This document shows, piece after piece, positions 19,232 through 30,704 of a stretch of 64,000 nt of DNA (position 1 is its first letter; each line of letters opens with the position of its first letter). Origin of the DNA: Methylobacterium longum (GTDB taxonomy: Bacteria > Pseudomonadota > Alphaproteobacteria > Rhizobiales > Beijerinckiaceae); the NCBI RefSeq assembly GCF_022179385.1, contig NZ_BPQS01000009.1, positions 115,240 through 179,239 on the forward strand, given 5' to 3'. The position numbers and the translations under genes were made by a program. The notes beneath the pieces were generated by a model. The model was not told where the DNA came from, did not search any database, and was given only the letters and a program-made list of their open reading frames with translations.

Positions 19232-19479
19232 AGGTCTGGCCGCTCGTCGCGCTCCTCTGCGCCGTCACGGGGGGCATCGCACCGGCTGCGGAACGGCCGC
19301 TGCGGTCCCGCCTCTGCCCGGACGATCTGCCCGAGGGCGTACGCCTGCCGCCGCCACCCGGTTGCGAGGCCGGATCCGACCAGGCGAAGCCGCGCCGGAG
19401 CGGGGTCTACGACCTCGGCTACGGGACGACGGTGCAGATCGGCGGCCGGGTCACGGCCGCGTCCGGCGCGCGGCGCTGA
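19228..19479 (+). CDS. Small exported hypothetical protein
   Basis: 83 residues: signal peptide (VWPLVALLCAVTGGIAPAA) and a short mature part with two Cys, ending YDLGYGTTVQIGGRVTAASG. Its ATG overlaps the protease stop by 4 bases, and the J-protein gene starts 3 bases after its end, so it sits in the middle of a three-gene operon. No family recognised; a partner of the protease is only a guess. Confidence 0.75.
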   Translation: MKVWPLVALLCAVTGGIAPAAERPLRSRLCPDDLPEGVRLPPPPGCEAGSDQAKPRRSGVYDLGYGTTVQIGGRVTAASGARR

Positions 19480-19482
19480 ACG

Positions 19483-20268
19483 ATGGTGCTGTTCGCCGGC
19501 CTGCTCGCCTGCCTGACCCTGTGGTGGTGGTCGAAGAACAGCGGGGGACTCGGCCGCCGGTTGAAACGCGCCGTCGGCCGAGGCATCGGCGCGGCGCTGG
19601 GCACGAGGACGGGTACGGGGCTGGGCCCGGCGCGATGGCCGGCCTTCGGCGCCTTCGCACTGCTGGCCGCCGGCTTCCTCCTGCTCCGCGGCAACTTCGT
19701 CCTCGCCGCGCTTCTCGGTCTCGGGGGCGTCTGGATGATCGAGGGGCCGGCGGCGATGACCGCGCGCCTGCGCGGCCTCGTCACGCAGCCGTTCGGCCAA
19801 CGGCGACGCGAGCGTCAGGAGCGCCGCGTCCGGACAGCGCTCCTCGAGGCCATGCTGCATCCCGACGGCAGCCTGCATACGGGCCGGGTCGTCGCGGGCC
19901 CGGCCGCGGGCGCTTGGCTCGACGCCATGCCCGTCGACGCGGTGATCGAGCTGCTGCGGCACTGCCGCCTGCGCGATGCCGCGGGCGTCGCGCTGCTAGA
20001 GCCGTATCTCGACCGCCGGGCGCCCGGATGGCGTGTAGACGCTGAGCGCGATCGAGACCCGGGGCCGCGCCGCGCGCCGAATCCAGGGGCGATGTCGCAG
20101 GAGGAGGCGTACCAGATCCTGGGGCTTCAGCGCGGGGCGACCGCTGAGGAGATCCGGGCGACCCACCGGTCTCTCATGAAGCGCGCCCACCCCGACCAGG
20201 GGGGGAGCGCCGAACGGGCGGCGCGCGTCAACGCGGCCCGGGACAGGCTTCTGAACCGACATCGCTAA
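19483..20268 (+). CDS. Membrane-bound DnaJ (J-domain) protein
   Basis: 261 residues. N-terminal hydrophobic helix, a second hydrophobic region (AFGAFALLAAGFLLL and FVLAALLGLGGVWMI), a middle cytoplasmic part, and a C-terminal J-domain of about 60 residues (EEAYQILGLQRGATAEEIRA, then KRAHPDQGG) with the HPD motif that stimulates DnaK ATPase. J-domain at the C-terminus of a membrane protein resembles the mitochondrial TIM14/Pam18-like arrangement and DjlA-type proteins. Last gene of the HtrA operon, suggesting a role in envelope protein handling, which is inference. Confidence 0.88.
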   Translation: MVLFAGLLACLTLWWWSKNSGGLGRRLKRAVGRGIGAALGTRTGTGLGPARWPAFGAFALLAAGFLLLRGNFVLAALLGLGGVWMIEGPAAMTARLRGLVTQPFGQRRRERQERRVRTALLEAMLHPDGSLHTGRVVAGPAAGAWLDAMPVDAVIELLRHCRLRDAAGVALLEPYLDRRAPGWRVDAERDRDPGPRRAPNPGAMSQEEAYQILGLQRGATAEEIRATHRSLMKRAHPDQGGSAERAARVNAARDRLLNRHR

Positions 20269-20379
20269 ACTCCACGCGCGTTGTCAGGGATCTACGGATC
20301 AACAGAGTCTCGGCCGCGGGCGGACATGCCGCGGCATCACCGGTCCGACGCGCACCTGCGTCGCGGAATTGTGTGGCGC

Positions 20380-21849
20380 TCAGCTCCGGGTCGCGAAGCA
20401 GCTGAAGCCGCTGCGCTTGAGGGCCGAGCAGGCCTCCTGAGCGGAATCCTGCTCCGCGAAACCCGAGAAGCGGGCCCGGAACAGGGTCGTTCCACCATGC
20501 TCGACCTTCACCGTGTAGGGGGCCGCCTTGGAGAGGCTGCTGCCGACTTTGGCGCGCGCCTCCGAGAGCATCGAGCGCGCCTTGCCCTCGTCGTCCATGG
20601 CGCCGAGCTGAATCACCCAGGCGGTGGGCACGACGCGGGCACCGGAGACCGCCTTCGGCGGCTCGTCGCGCTCGACCGACGCCACGCGGGCGGTCGACTT
20701 GCTCGCGCCCGGGAAGGGCGCCTGGGCGCCGCCCGTGCCGGCATAGGCCTGCGCGGCCTTCGGCAGGCCCTGCGGGCCGGGCTTCCAGACGCCGCCCGGG
20801 GTCGTGGTGGCCCTGGGCGCGAGGTCGAGGGGCTCGCCGGTGGTGCCGGTGGTCTCGACATCCTCATCGTCGGCCGAGGCGACCTGCGTGCGGGTCCGCG
20901 AGACCGCGTCGGCGACCACGGCGGGCCGTGCACGCTCGGCGACCTCGGTGACCGCCGGGGACGTCCGGGCGCCGGCATAGGCCCGCGGCAGGCTTGAGCG
21001 GACGAGGTCGGCCATGATCCGGTCGCGGCTCGCGCCGGATTTGCCGCCGAGGACGATCGCCACGATCTGGCGGCCCTCGGACTTCGCCGCGGTCATCAGG
21101 TTGAAGCCGGAATCCCGGGTGTAGCCGGTCTTGATCCCGTCGACGCCCTGGACGTTGCCCAGCAGGTGGTTGTGATTGCCGATCACCCGGCCGCGGAACG
21201 CGAAGGATCGCGTCTGGAAGTAGCGGTAATAGTGCGGGAACCGGTCCTGGATCGCGCGGGCCAGCACGGTCAGGTCGCGGGCTGTGGTGATCTGATCCGG
21301 GTCGGGCAGGCCGGAGGCGTTCGCGTAATGGGTCCGGCTCATGCCGAGGGCGCGCGCCTTGGCGGTCATCATCTCGGCGAAACGCTCCTCGGAGCCCGCG
21401 ATGTTCTCGCCGATGGCGCAGGCCACGTCGTTCGCCGACTTCGTGACGATCGCCTTGATGGCGTCCTCGACCGAGATCGTCTGCCCCGGCCGGATCCCGA
21501 GCTTCGAGGGAGCCTGTGCGGCCGCGTGCGCCGAGATGGTCAGGTCCGAGTCGAGGGCGAACTTGCCGCGCTCCATCTGCTCGAACAGCATGTAGAGCGT
21601 CATGACCTTGGTGATCGAGGCCGGGTGGCGCAGGGCGTCCTCGTTGATCGCGTGCAGGGTCTTCCCGCTCTTCACATCCACCACCATGGCGGCGTAGGGC
21701 GGGTTGTAGCCGCCGCTGGCGCGCACGTGATGGTGATGCCGCCCGCGCCTCGCTTCGGCCGGCGCGGCCAGGGCCGTCAGGACCGCCGCGGCCGCCAGGG
21801 CGGCCGGCAGCGCGGGTATCGTCCGGGAGCGGCCTACTACGCTACGCAT
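20380..21849 (-). CDS. D-alanyl-D-alanine carboxypeptidase with SPOR domain
   Basis: 489 residues. Periplasmic penicillin-binding protein that trims the terminal D-Ala of peptidoglycan stem peptides. After a signal peptide ending near APAEA comes a peptidase S11 domain with SITK (Ser78, Lys81), SAN (138-140) and KTG (240-242). A Pro/Thr-rich linker leads to a C-terminal SPOR domain (VIQLGAMDDEGKARSMLSEA) that binds denuded glycan at the septum. The His-rich segment RRGRHHHHVR just after the signal is unusual. ATG at 21849; a GTG one codon upstream is possible. Confidence 0.94.
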   Translation of the reverse strand: MRSVVGRSRTIPALPAALAAAAVLTALAAPAEARRGRHHHHVRASGGYNPPYAAMVVDVKSGKTLHAINEDALRHPASITKVMTLYMLFEQMERGKFALDSDLTISAHAAAQAPSKLGIRPGQTISVEDAIKAIVTKSANDVACAIGENIAGSEERFAEMMTAKARALGMSRTHYANASGLPDPDQITTARDLTVLARAIQDRFPHYYRYFQTRSFAFRGRVIGNHNHLLGNVQGVDGIKTGYTRDSGFNLMTAAKSEGRQIVAIVLGGKSGASRDRIMADLVRSSLPRAYAGARTSPAVTEVAERARPAVVADAVSRTRTQVASADDEDVETTGTTGEPLDLAPRATTTPGGVWKPGPQGLPKAAQAYAGTGGAQAPFPGASKSTARVASVERDEPPKAVSGARVVPTAWVIQLGAMDDEGKARSMLSEARAKVGSSLSKAAPYTVKVEHGGTTLFRARFSGFAEQDSAQEACSALKRSGFSCFATRS

Positions 21850-22384
21850 CACGCCTGATTGCCTCGCGAGACCGGTGCTGGCCGGTCGTGTCCCCTGCGT
21901 GGCCCCGCGCCGATTGCGTGGCCCCGCTGCATCATCGGAGAGTTAGGCAAGTGCAGTTACAGGCCCGTTAATGCCGGCGTTTTGAATACCGGATCATGCT
22001 GGCCTGAACGCGACTTGCCGGGCGCCGGGGCTGCGGAAGGCCGCTGCGGCCCGCGCCGTCCGTACCCGCGCCTGCGGAGCCAGGGTGACGCGTGACGACC
22101 CGGGGCGACCTGTGCCACGACGGGGCGACCGGGTCGGATCCTGGCCGCGATCCCCGCGCCCATCCGGCGGCCGCGCGGGGGCCGGCCGCCGGATGGGCGC
22201 GGCGGCCCTGCACCGGGGACAAGCTGTGCGGGGCGGACAAGTGCGCACAGGCGTCTGGCGAAGTCGGCTCACCGTCTGTAGATTACCGGCGGTGGAGCTG
22301 AGCGCTGCCCCCGGCAGGGCCCGGACAAGAACGCCCGCCAGGGCCGGCGACGCCCGCTCCAATCGAGGGATCGGTTCGACGCAC
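21850..22384. other. Long intergenic region upstream of clpS
   Basis: 535 bases between the divergent carboxypeptidase and clpS genes. The left part (21930-22000) is less GC-rich and probably holds promoters. The right part contains a 20-bp inverted repeat described separately. In-frame upstream sequence of clpS is Arg/Ala-rich and not taken as coding. Confidence 0.5.
22154..22202. repeat. Perfect 20-bp inverted repeat (strong hairpin) upstream of clpS
   Basis: Arms 22154-22173 and 22183-22202 are exact reverse complements, with a 9-base loop (CGCGGGGGC). The core of each arm is CCGGCGGCC / GGCCGCCGG. There is no U-run after it on either strand. It may act as a leader structure, attenuator or extragenic palindrome. 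Confidence 0.7.
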
Positions 22385-22786
22385 ATGACACAGGTCCCCA
22401 TGCAGGGCACCGCGAGTTCGACGAGGAGTCTTCGGCCGGCGCGGACCGCGATCACGGCGTCCGGGTCGCGCACGCCGGGCGGCGACGACCGGTCCAACAC
22501 CGCGATCATCACCCGCACGAAAACGCGGACGAAGCGGCCGAGCCTCTACCGGGTTCTCCTCCTGAACGACGACTACACGCCGATGGAGTTCGTGGTGCTG
22601 GTGGTCGAGCGGTTCTTCAACAAGAGCCACGAGGACGCCTACCAGATCATGATGCACGTGCATCAGAACGGGGTCGGCGAGTGCGGGGTCTTCACCTACG
22701 AGGTGGCGGAGACCAAGGTGACGCAGGTCATGGACTTCGCACGCAAACACCAACATCCTCTCCAGTGCGTTATGGAAAAGAAATAG
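22385..22786 (+). CDS. clpS: ATP-dependent Clp protease adaptor ClpS
   Basis: 133 residues. Delivers N-degron substrates to ClpAP. The N-terminal ~45 residues are a Ser/Thr/Arg-rich flexible arm, followed by the core from [20 protein letters not shown] through [20 protein letters not shown] to HPLQCVME. The NDD-Y-TPM and MMHVH motifs that form the N-degron pocket are present. clpA follows after 37 bases on the same strand, the usual alphaproteobacterial order. ATG at 22385 chosen; 22400 is also possible. Confidence 0.95.
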   Translation: MTQVPMQGTASSTRSLRPARTAITASGSRTPGGDDRSNTAIITRTKTRTKRPSLYRVLLLNDDYTPMEFVVLVVERFFNKSHEDAYQIMMHVHQNGVGECGVFTYEVAETKVTQVMDFARKHQHPLQCVMEKK

Positions 22787-22823
22787 GCGCCGCTCGCGGT
22801 AGGCACCCACACAGAGGCCAGCT

Positions 22824-25313
<2,490 letters not shown>

Positions 25314-25407
25314 TGGTGTGCAGGCTGGCCGGCGGCCTTCCAGGCTAGGAGCCGCCGGTCTATGACCGCCGCCGCGACGCGTGCGCGCCGCGGCGAGGAG
25401 GCGCCCG

Positions 25408-25692
25408 ATGACTGACAACCTGCACGAGGGACCCCTCCCCCCCGTCGCGCAGCCGGCGCCTCCGAAGAAGCTGACCCGGCGGGAGGAGCGTCGCCTTCGC
25501 CGGCGGCGCCGTCGTCGCGGCGAGGAGGTTCTCGCCTGGGTGCTCGTGCCCCTGATCTGCTTCGGCATCTATTGGGGCGTGAACGCCGGCTTCGGCTTCT
25601 TCGGCACGTCGCCGGGCCAGGTCTGGGACCAGCTGATGCAGGTCAAGGCCATGATGGAGAAGCGCTCGAGCAATCCCGGCGCGCGCGGCTAG
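25408..25692 (+). CDS. Small single-span membrane protein with Arg-rich N-terminus
   Basis: 94 residues. A very basic stretch (RREERRLRRRRRRRGEE) precedes one hydrophobic helix (VLAWVLVPLICFGIYWGVNAG), then a short tail with QVWDQLMQVKAMME. The basic N-terminus should be cytoplasmic. GAGGAGG lies just before the ATG. It sits between clpA and the amine oxidase gene; function unknown. Confidence 0.75.
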   Translation: MTDNLHEGPLPPVAQPAPPKKLTRREERRLRRRRRRRGEEVLAWVLVPLICFGIYWGVNAGFGFFGTSPGQVWDQLMQVKAMMEKRSSNPGARG

Positions 25693-25740
25693 CGCGTCGC
25701 CCCGTTCGGCGGCTCCGGGACGATCCCGATCGGAGGCGTT

Positions 25741-27057
25741 GTGAGATCCACCCGATTTCGACCGACCCGACGCTCGGTCCTCACATCCGCGTTTCTGGCC
25801 GCACCGGCGCTGCGCGCGTCGGCCCGTGGCTGCCCCGTGGTGATCGTCGGCGCCGGATCGGCCGGCCTGGCCGCGGCGGCCTCCCTGCGGACGGCTGGAC
25901 GGAGCTTCACCCTCGTGGAAGCGCGGGACCGCATCGGTGGCCGCGCCTTCACCGAGCGGGCCCTCGGGCCGGATTGTCCCTTCGATGCGGGTGCCGAGTA
26001 CATCCACTGGGCCGAGCGCAATCCCTGGGCTCCAATCGCCCGGCAGGCTGGCGCCCGCTTCGCCCGGGAGGACGGCTGGGCGCGCACCCTCACGATCGAC
26101 GGCCGGCCCGCCTCGGATGCCGAGAAGGCCCGGCGTCGCTCGGGCTTCTCGGGCCTCGACGCATTGTTGGAACCCAAAGGGGCGGGCGATCCGTCGCTGG
26201 CCGAGGCGGCGCGCGTCGGCGGGCCGGACGCCGAGCAGGCGGCCGCGGGCTTGAGCCGGCTGTCGCTGGGCGAGGATCCCGATCGCGTTTCCGCAATCGA
26301 TTATGCGCGCCTCTGGTCCGGTAGCGACCTGTGGGTCGACGGGTACGGAGACCTCGTCGCGCGGCACTTCGCCGATCTGCCGGTGAGCCTCGGCTGCCCG
26401 GTTCGGGCGATCGACTGGTCCGGACGGGACGTGCGGGTGGAGACCGCGCGTGGGGCTCTGACGGCCGCGGCCGTCATCGTCACGGTTCCGGTGGGGGTCC
26501 TGAGGGCGGGGGGGATCCGGTTCACGCCCGCCCTGCCCGACGCGGCGCTGGGCGCGCTCGATGGGCTGCGCATGGGCGCCTACACCAAGATCGGTCTGCG
26601 CCTCGACCCGGCGAAGGTCGATGCGGCGGCGCTCGGCGACGCGGTCTCACTCGCGACCGGCGGCCCGACTCTCTATTTCGAGATGAGTCCGTTCGGGCGG
26701 TCCCTGGCGGTGGCCAATCTCGGCGGCGATCTCGCCCGCGATCTCTGCCGGGCGGGCGAGCCGGCCGCCGTCGCGCTGGCCACGGAACGTCTCGGTGCGC
26801 TCCTGGGCGCGCGGGCGCGGGGCGCGGTGCTGGCCGGACGCCTCGCGGGCTGGTGGACGGATCCCCATGCCCGGGGATCCTATTCCATCGTGACGCCAGG
26901 CCACGCCGACGCCCGGGACCGCCTGCGCGAACCCGTCGGGGGGCGGGTGTTCTTCGCCGGCGAGGCCCTGGCCGGCGGCGGGGCCATGACGGTGGGGGGC
27001 GCGACCCTCGACGGCGAGCGCGCTGCCCGCGACGTGCTCAAGGCCCTCGGCACCTGA
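25741..27057 (+). CDS. Flavin-containing amine oxidase (FAD-dependent oxidoreductase), Tat-exported
   Basis: 438 residues, GTG start with GGAGG. The N-terminus TRRSVLTSAFLAAPALRA is a twin-arginine signal, so the FAD protein is probably exported folded. FAD-binding Rossmann motif VVIVGAGSAGLAAAASL, then EARDRIGGRAFT and the C-terminal FAD contact VFFAGEALAGGGAMTVGGA. These are monoamine/polyamine oxidase or amino-acid oxidase family features. Substrate cannot be told. It converges on the cyclase gene with an 18-base gap. Confidence 0.88.
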   Translation: MRSTRFRPTRRSVLTSAFLAAPALRASARGCPVVIVGAGSAGLAAAASLRTAGRSFTLVEARDRIGGRAFTERALGPDCPFDAGAEYIHWAERNPWAPIARQAGARFAREDGWARTLTIDGRPASDAEKARRRSGFSGLDALLEPKGAGDPSLAEAARVGGPDAEQAAAGLSRLSLGEDPDRVSAIDYARLWSGSDLWVDGYGDLVARHFADLPVSLGCPVRAIDWSGRDVRVETARGALTAAAVIVTVPVGVLRAGGIRFTPALPDAALGALDGLRMGAYTKIGLRLDPAKVDAAALGDAVSLATGGPTLYFEMSPFGRSLAVANLGGDLARDLCRAGEPAAVALATERLGALLGARARGAVLAGRLAGWWTDPHARGSYSIVTPGHADARDRLREPVGGRVFFAGEALAGGGAMTVGGATLDGERAARDVLKALGT

Positions 27058-27075
27058 ACCGCGCAGCAGGCGGGC

Positions 27076-28131
27076 TCAGCCCGATATCGCCCCGGAGAGT
27101 GCCGGCGCTCCGGCGGTCGGACCGCATCGGATCGCGGCCACGGCCAGGGGCTCCGCGCGCCCGCGCAGGGCGTGGGCACCGAGATCCTCGCGGGTGAATT
27201 CCGTGGGCAGCGGTCCGAGCCTCGCGAGCAGGTCGGCCGAGACGAGAACCCGGACATCAAGGCTCTTCGAGAGGGATTCGAGCCGTGCGGTCGTGTTCAC
27301 GACGTCGCCGAAATACGCGATCTTGTGCCGTTCCAGGCCGATCTCCGCGGTGACGACCGGACCGCAATGGAGCGCCGCGCGGAATTCGGGCACCTGCCCG
27401 AAGCGGCTCCGCCAGGTGTCGGCGTCGGCGGCGAGGCGCTCCGCGAAATCGAAGACGCAGCGCAGGCATGCGGCGTCGCGCAGGCCCCGCTCCATCGTCC
27501 ATGTGACCAGGGCCAGGTCGCCGATGTAGTCGTCGATGGAGCCGCGTGAGCGCGACACCGGCAAGGCCAGGGCGTTGAAGACCTGTCCGAGATAGGCCTG
27601 CGCGGCGTGGTCCCCGTGACGGTCGGCGAAGCGGGTCGAGCCGGCGACGTCGAGGAACAGGAAGATGCGCTCCTCGCGGATCGGCCGGTGGTACCGGCCG
27701 ATCAGCAGGTTGGCGAACACGCCCGGTCCGATCAGGTCGCGGACACGAAAGACGAAGACCGCGAGGGCCGAGATGCAGAGGGCGTAGAGGAGGCCCGTGT
27801 CGGTCATCAGCATCGCGTTCCGCTCGCTGTACATGAACCGGAACAGGCGGTTCAGTACGGTGCTGGCGACCGCGTTCCCCGCGACGATCATCGCGATGTA
27901 GAGCGCCACCGTGGCGAGCAGGAAGAGCGGCGTCGCGAGCCCGCGGATCCGCTCGCGCAGGGCTGGCACCAGCAGGCGGCGCTCGTAGAGCATGATCGGG
28001 GTGCCGATGATGGCCCCGCGGATCGCCGAACCCGTCAGCGGTCCGACCTCGAAGAGGGCGCCGTAGAGCAGGCCCGCCAGGGCGCCGAGCACAGGCGCGA
28101 CGCCGTAGAACCAGGGCCACCTGAAGCGCAT
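27076..28131 (-). CDS. Membrane-anchored class III adenylate/guanylate cyclase
   Basis: 351 residues. Four hydrophobic segments in the N-terminal half (VAPVLGALAGLLYGALF, LFLLATVALYIAMIVAG, GLLYALCISALAVFVF) are followed by a cytoplasmic cyclase domain. Metal-binding Asp residues lie in IFLFLDVAGST and SIDDYIGDLALV; HCGPVVTAEIGLERHKIAYF and DVVNTTARLESLSK are hallmark motifs of bacterial class III cyclases. It makes cAMP (or cGMP) in response to an unknown membrane signal. GAGGA precedes the ATG. Downstream of egtD on the same strand, separated by a terminator-like hairpin. Confidence 0.9.
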   Translation of the reverse strand: MRFRWPWFYGVAPVLGALAGLLYGALFEVGPLTGSAIRGAIIGTPIMLYERRLLVPALRERIRGLATPLFLLATVALYIAMIVAGNAVASTVLNRLFRFMYSERNAMLMTDTGLLYALCISALAVFVFRVRDLIGPGVFANLLIGRYHRPIREERIFLFLDVAGSTRFADRHGDHAAQAYLGQVFNALALPVSRSRGSIDDYIGDLALVTWTMERGLRDAACLRCVFDFAERLAADADTWRSRFGQVPEFRAALHCGPVVTAEIGLERHKIAYFGDVVNTTARLESLSKSLDVRVLVSADLLARLGPLPTEFTREDLGAHALRGRAEPLAVAAIRCGPTAGAPALSGAISG

Positions 28132-28152
28132 CGGCGCGTCCTCCGCGGTCTG

Positions 28153-28177
28153 CGGCCGTCGCTTCCGTCGACGGCCG
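28153..28177 (-). terminator. Hairpin after egtD, likely terminator
   Basis: Arms CGGCCGTCG (28153-28161) and CGACGGCCG (28169-28177) with a 7-base loop, immediately after the egtD stop codon. No U-tract follows, so termination strength is uncertain. Confidence 0.5.
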
Positions 28178-29152
28178 TCAGTCCAGGCGCAGGGCGTGGA
28201 CGGAGAAGAGGGCCTCCGGATCGGTCCACACGGTCAGCCACGTCCAGCCGGCCCGTTCCGCGAGCGCACGGAACGTCGCGGCCGTGTATTTGTAGCTGCT
28301 CTCGGTGTGGATCGTTTCGCCTGCCGCGAAGGTGAAGGTGTCGGATCCGATAAGTACGGCCTGTTCCTCGCGCGCGACGAGATGCATTTCGATCCGCGAC
28401 GCTTGCGAGTTGAACACCGCCCGGTGGGCGAAGGCGGCGGGGTCGAAACGTCCCGCGAGTTCCCGGTTGATCCGGCTCAGGAGATTGAGGTTGAACGCCG
28501 CGGTCACGCCGGCATCGTCGTCGTAGGCGGTCTCCAGGGTCGCGGGATCCTTCACGAGGTCGACGCCCACGATCATGTGGGCCCCCTGCCCCAGGATCCG
28601 TCCGAAGCGGCGCAGCAGGTCCTCGGCCTCCGCCGGCTCGAAGTTGCCGATGGTCGAGCCGGGGAAGAACCCGGCCCGCGGCAAGCCGTCGAGGCTCCCG
28701 GGCAGATCGAAGTCACGGGTGAAATCGGCTACCACCGGCTCGACGCGCAGGCTCGGGAAGTCGCCGCTCAGCGCCTCGGCCTGCGCGCGCAGGAACTCGC
28801 CCGAGACGTCGACCGGCACGTAGGCGGCGAGCGTGTCGAGATGCTCAAGGAGCCGGCGCAGCTTCACGGTCGAGCCGCTGCCGAACTCCACCAGCGCCGC
28901 CTGCGTCGGCAGCAGCGCCGCGATCTCGGGTCCGCTTCGGTCGAGGATGCCGATCTCGGTGCGGGTCGGATAATATTCCGGAAGCCGGGTGATCTCTTCG
29001 AACAGGGCTGAGCCGGCGGCGTCGTAGAAGTATTTCGGTGACAGCGCCTTCTGCGGCCGGGACAGGCCGTCTCGGACATCGGCCAGGAAGGCGAGCTCAG
29101 CCGTCTCCAGCGGAAAGGGGGTCGCGTCGGGGAATGTGGGCTTGATGGTCAA
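28178..29152 (-). CDS. egtD: L-histidine N(alpha)-methyltransferase EgtD (ergothioneine biosynthesis)
   Basis: 324 residues. Transfers three methyl groups from SAM to histidine to give hercynine. Family features: KALSPKYFYDAAGSALFEEI, LPEYYPTRTE, the SAM site LVEFGSGSTVKLRRLL, YVPVDVSGEFL, FFPGSTIGNF and C-terminal IHTESSYKYTAATF that binds histidine. The start is TTG at 29152, with GGAGG five bases upstream; a longer frame upstream runs into egtB and is not coding. It follows egtB by 20 bases. Confidence 0.94.
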   Translation of the reverse strand: MTIKPTFPDATPFPLETAELAFLADVRDGLSRPQKALSPKYFYDAAGSALFEEITRLPEYYPTRTEIGILDRSGPEIAALLPTQAALVEFGSGSTVKLRRLLEHLDTLAAYVPVDVSGEFLRAQAEALSGDFPSLRVEPVVADFTRDFDLPGSLDGLPRAGFFPGSTIGNFEPAEAEDLLRRFGRILGQGAHMIVGVDLVKDPATLETAYDDDAGVTAAFNLNLLSRINRELAGRFDPAAFAHRAVFNSQASRIEMHLVAREEQAVLIGSDTFTFAAGETIHTESSYKYTAATFRALAERAGWTWLTVWTDPEALFSVHALRLD

Positions 29153-29172
29153 GGCGGCCTCCGGGGGGGGCG

Positions 29173-30441
29173 TCAGGCGGCGTCGGCGAGACGCAGGCCC
29201 GTGAACTGCCAGCGCTGATGTGGGTAGAAGAAGTTGCGGTACGGGATCCGGGCGTGACCGACGGGCGTGGCGGCCGACGAGCCGCGCAGCACGAACTGGT
29301 TGGCCATGAACTTGCCGTTGTACTCGCCCAGCGCACCGGGGAGCGGCCGGTAGCCGGGATAGGCGAGGTAGGCGCTGCGGGTCCATTGCCAGACGAGGCC
29401 GAAGGCGTCCGGCAGCTCGCCGTTCCGGGCCGCGACCTCCCACTCGAACTCCGTCGGCAGGAACCGGCCTGCCCAGCGGGCGTAGGCGTCAGCCTCGTAG
29501 TAGCTCACGTGGGTCACGGGGGCGTCGAGATCCACCGGACGCACGCCGCCGAACGTCATGGTGGCCCAGCCGTCCCCGTCCCGGCGCCAGTAGCCGGGGG
29601 CCTCCCAGCCTTCGCCGGGCCCGGCATACCACCCGTCGGAGAGCCACAGCTCGGCCTTGGCGTAGCCGCCGTCCTCCATGAAGGCGAGCCACTGACGGTT
29701 GGTGATGAGCGCCTTGTCGATCCTGCCCGCGGGGATCAGCGCCTCGTGCCGGGGCGATTCGTTGTCGAACGAGAACCCGTCGTCGTCATGCCCGATCCAC
29801 GCCACGCTGCGGTCGAGGCGGATCTGGCCGGAGGGCGCAGAAGCGGCGGGGAATTGCCAATCCGGATCGTAGGCCGGGCCGAGCGGGTTCTGCGCGAACG
29901 CATGCAGGATATCGGTGAGAAGAAGCTCCTGGTGCTGCTGCTCGTGGTAGAGCCCGATCTCCAAGATCGGCAGCACCGCCTCCAATCCGCTTTCGGACGC
30001 CTGATCGAGCAGGGCTTCCACCGCCCGGTCGACATGCGCCCGGTAGGCCGTGACTTCCGCCATCGTGGGTCGCGTGATCAGGCCGCGCTGGATACGCGGC
30101 TGCCGGGGACCGGCGGCCACGTAGTACGAGTTGAAGAGATAGTGCAGCCGCTCGTCGTAGATCGCGTAGCCGGGCAGATGCTCGCGCAGCAGAAACTGCT
30201 CGAAGAACCACGTCACGTGCGCCCGGTGCCACTTGGTCGGGCTGGCATCGGCCATCGACTGGACCTGCTGATCCTCCGCGGAGAGCGGCGCGGCGCGGCG
30301 CTCGGTCTCGCCGCGGACGTGGCGGAAGGCGGCGATCCAGGCGTCGCGGTCGATCGGACGGGCTGTGACGGGCGGCGGCGGGAAGGCCGGCGCCATCTGC
30401 TCGCGCGCCTCGTCCGGGCGCAGTGCGGCCGTCGCTGCCAT
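29173..30441 (-). CDS. egtB: Hercynine oxygenase EgtB (ergothioneine biosynthesis, iron(II)-dependent sulfoxide synthase)
   Basis: 422 residues. Joins hercynine to a cysteine-containing thiol with O2 to form the sulfoxide precursor of ergothioneine. The N-terminal DinB-like domain carries the iron ligands: a His of WHRAHVTWFFE (residues 72-75) and the HEQQH motif (His166, His170). The C-terminal formylglycine-generating-enzyme-like lectin domain has VTHVSYYEADAYARWAGRFL and GLRLAD at the end. AAGGGACA lies before the ATG at 30441. Whether the thiol donor is cysteine or gamma-glutamylcysteine cannot be seen. No egtC or egtE gene is nearby. Confidence 0.94.
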   Translation of the reverse strand: MAATAALRPDEAREQMAPAFPPPPVTARPIDRDAWIAAFRHVRGETERRAAPLSAEDQQVQSMADASPTKWHRAHVTWFFEQFLLREHLPGYAIYDERLHYLFNSYYVAAGPRQPRIQRGLITRPTMAEVTAYRAHVDRAVEALLDQASESGLEAVLPILEIGLYHEQQHQELLLTDILHAFAQNPLGPAYDPDWQFPAASAPSGQIRLDRSVAWIGHDDDGFSFDNESPRHEALIPAGRIDKALITNRQWLAFMEDGGYAKAELWLSDGWYAGPGEGWEAPGYWRRDGDGWATMTFGGVRPVDLDAPVTHVSYYEADAYARWAGRFLPTEFEWEVAARNGELPDAFGLVWQWTRSAYLAYPGYRPLPGALGEYNGKFMANQFVLRGSSAATPVGHARIPYRNFFYPHQRWQFTGLRLADAA

Positions 30442-30704
30442 GACGATTGTCCCTTTTTGCCGGCTGAGCCCAGAACCATTTCCTTGTCCCGGGTTCGCGC
30501 GCAGAAGATATGCCCCCATCGTGCTGAAACAACCTCTGCAGCAAGGTCCGTCCTCCGACGGGCTCGGCGTGCAGTTCGCCCCGACAGCGCCGCGGTTAAC
30601 GGGAACGGTTGGGGATCGCGGGTCTTTCTGTCGCCGCAGTGAGGCAGCCTTAACCCTCACGGCCGAGATTTTGGGTTGCTCGTTGAGGAGTCCGGGGTTC
30701 TCTC

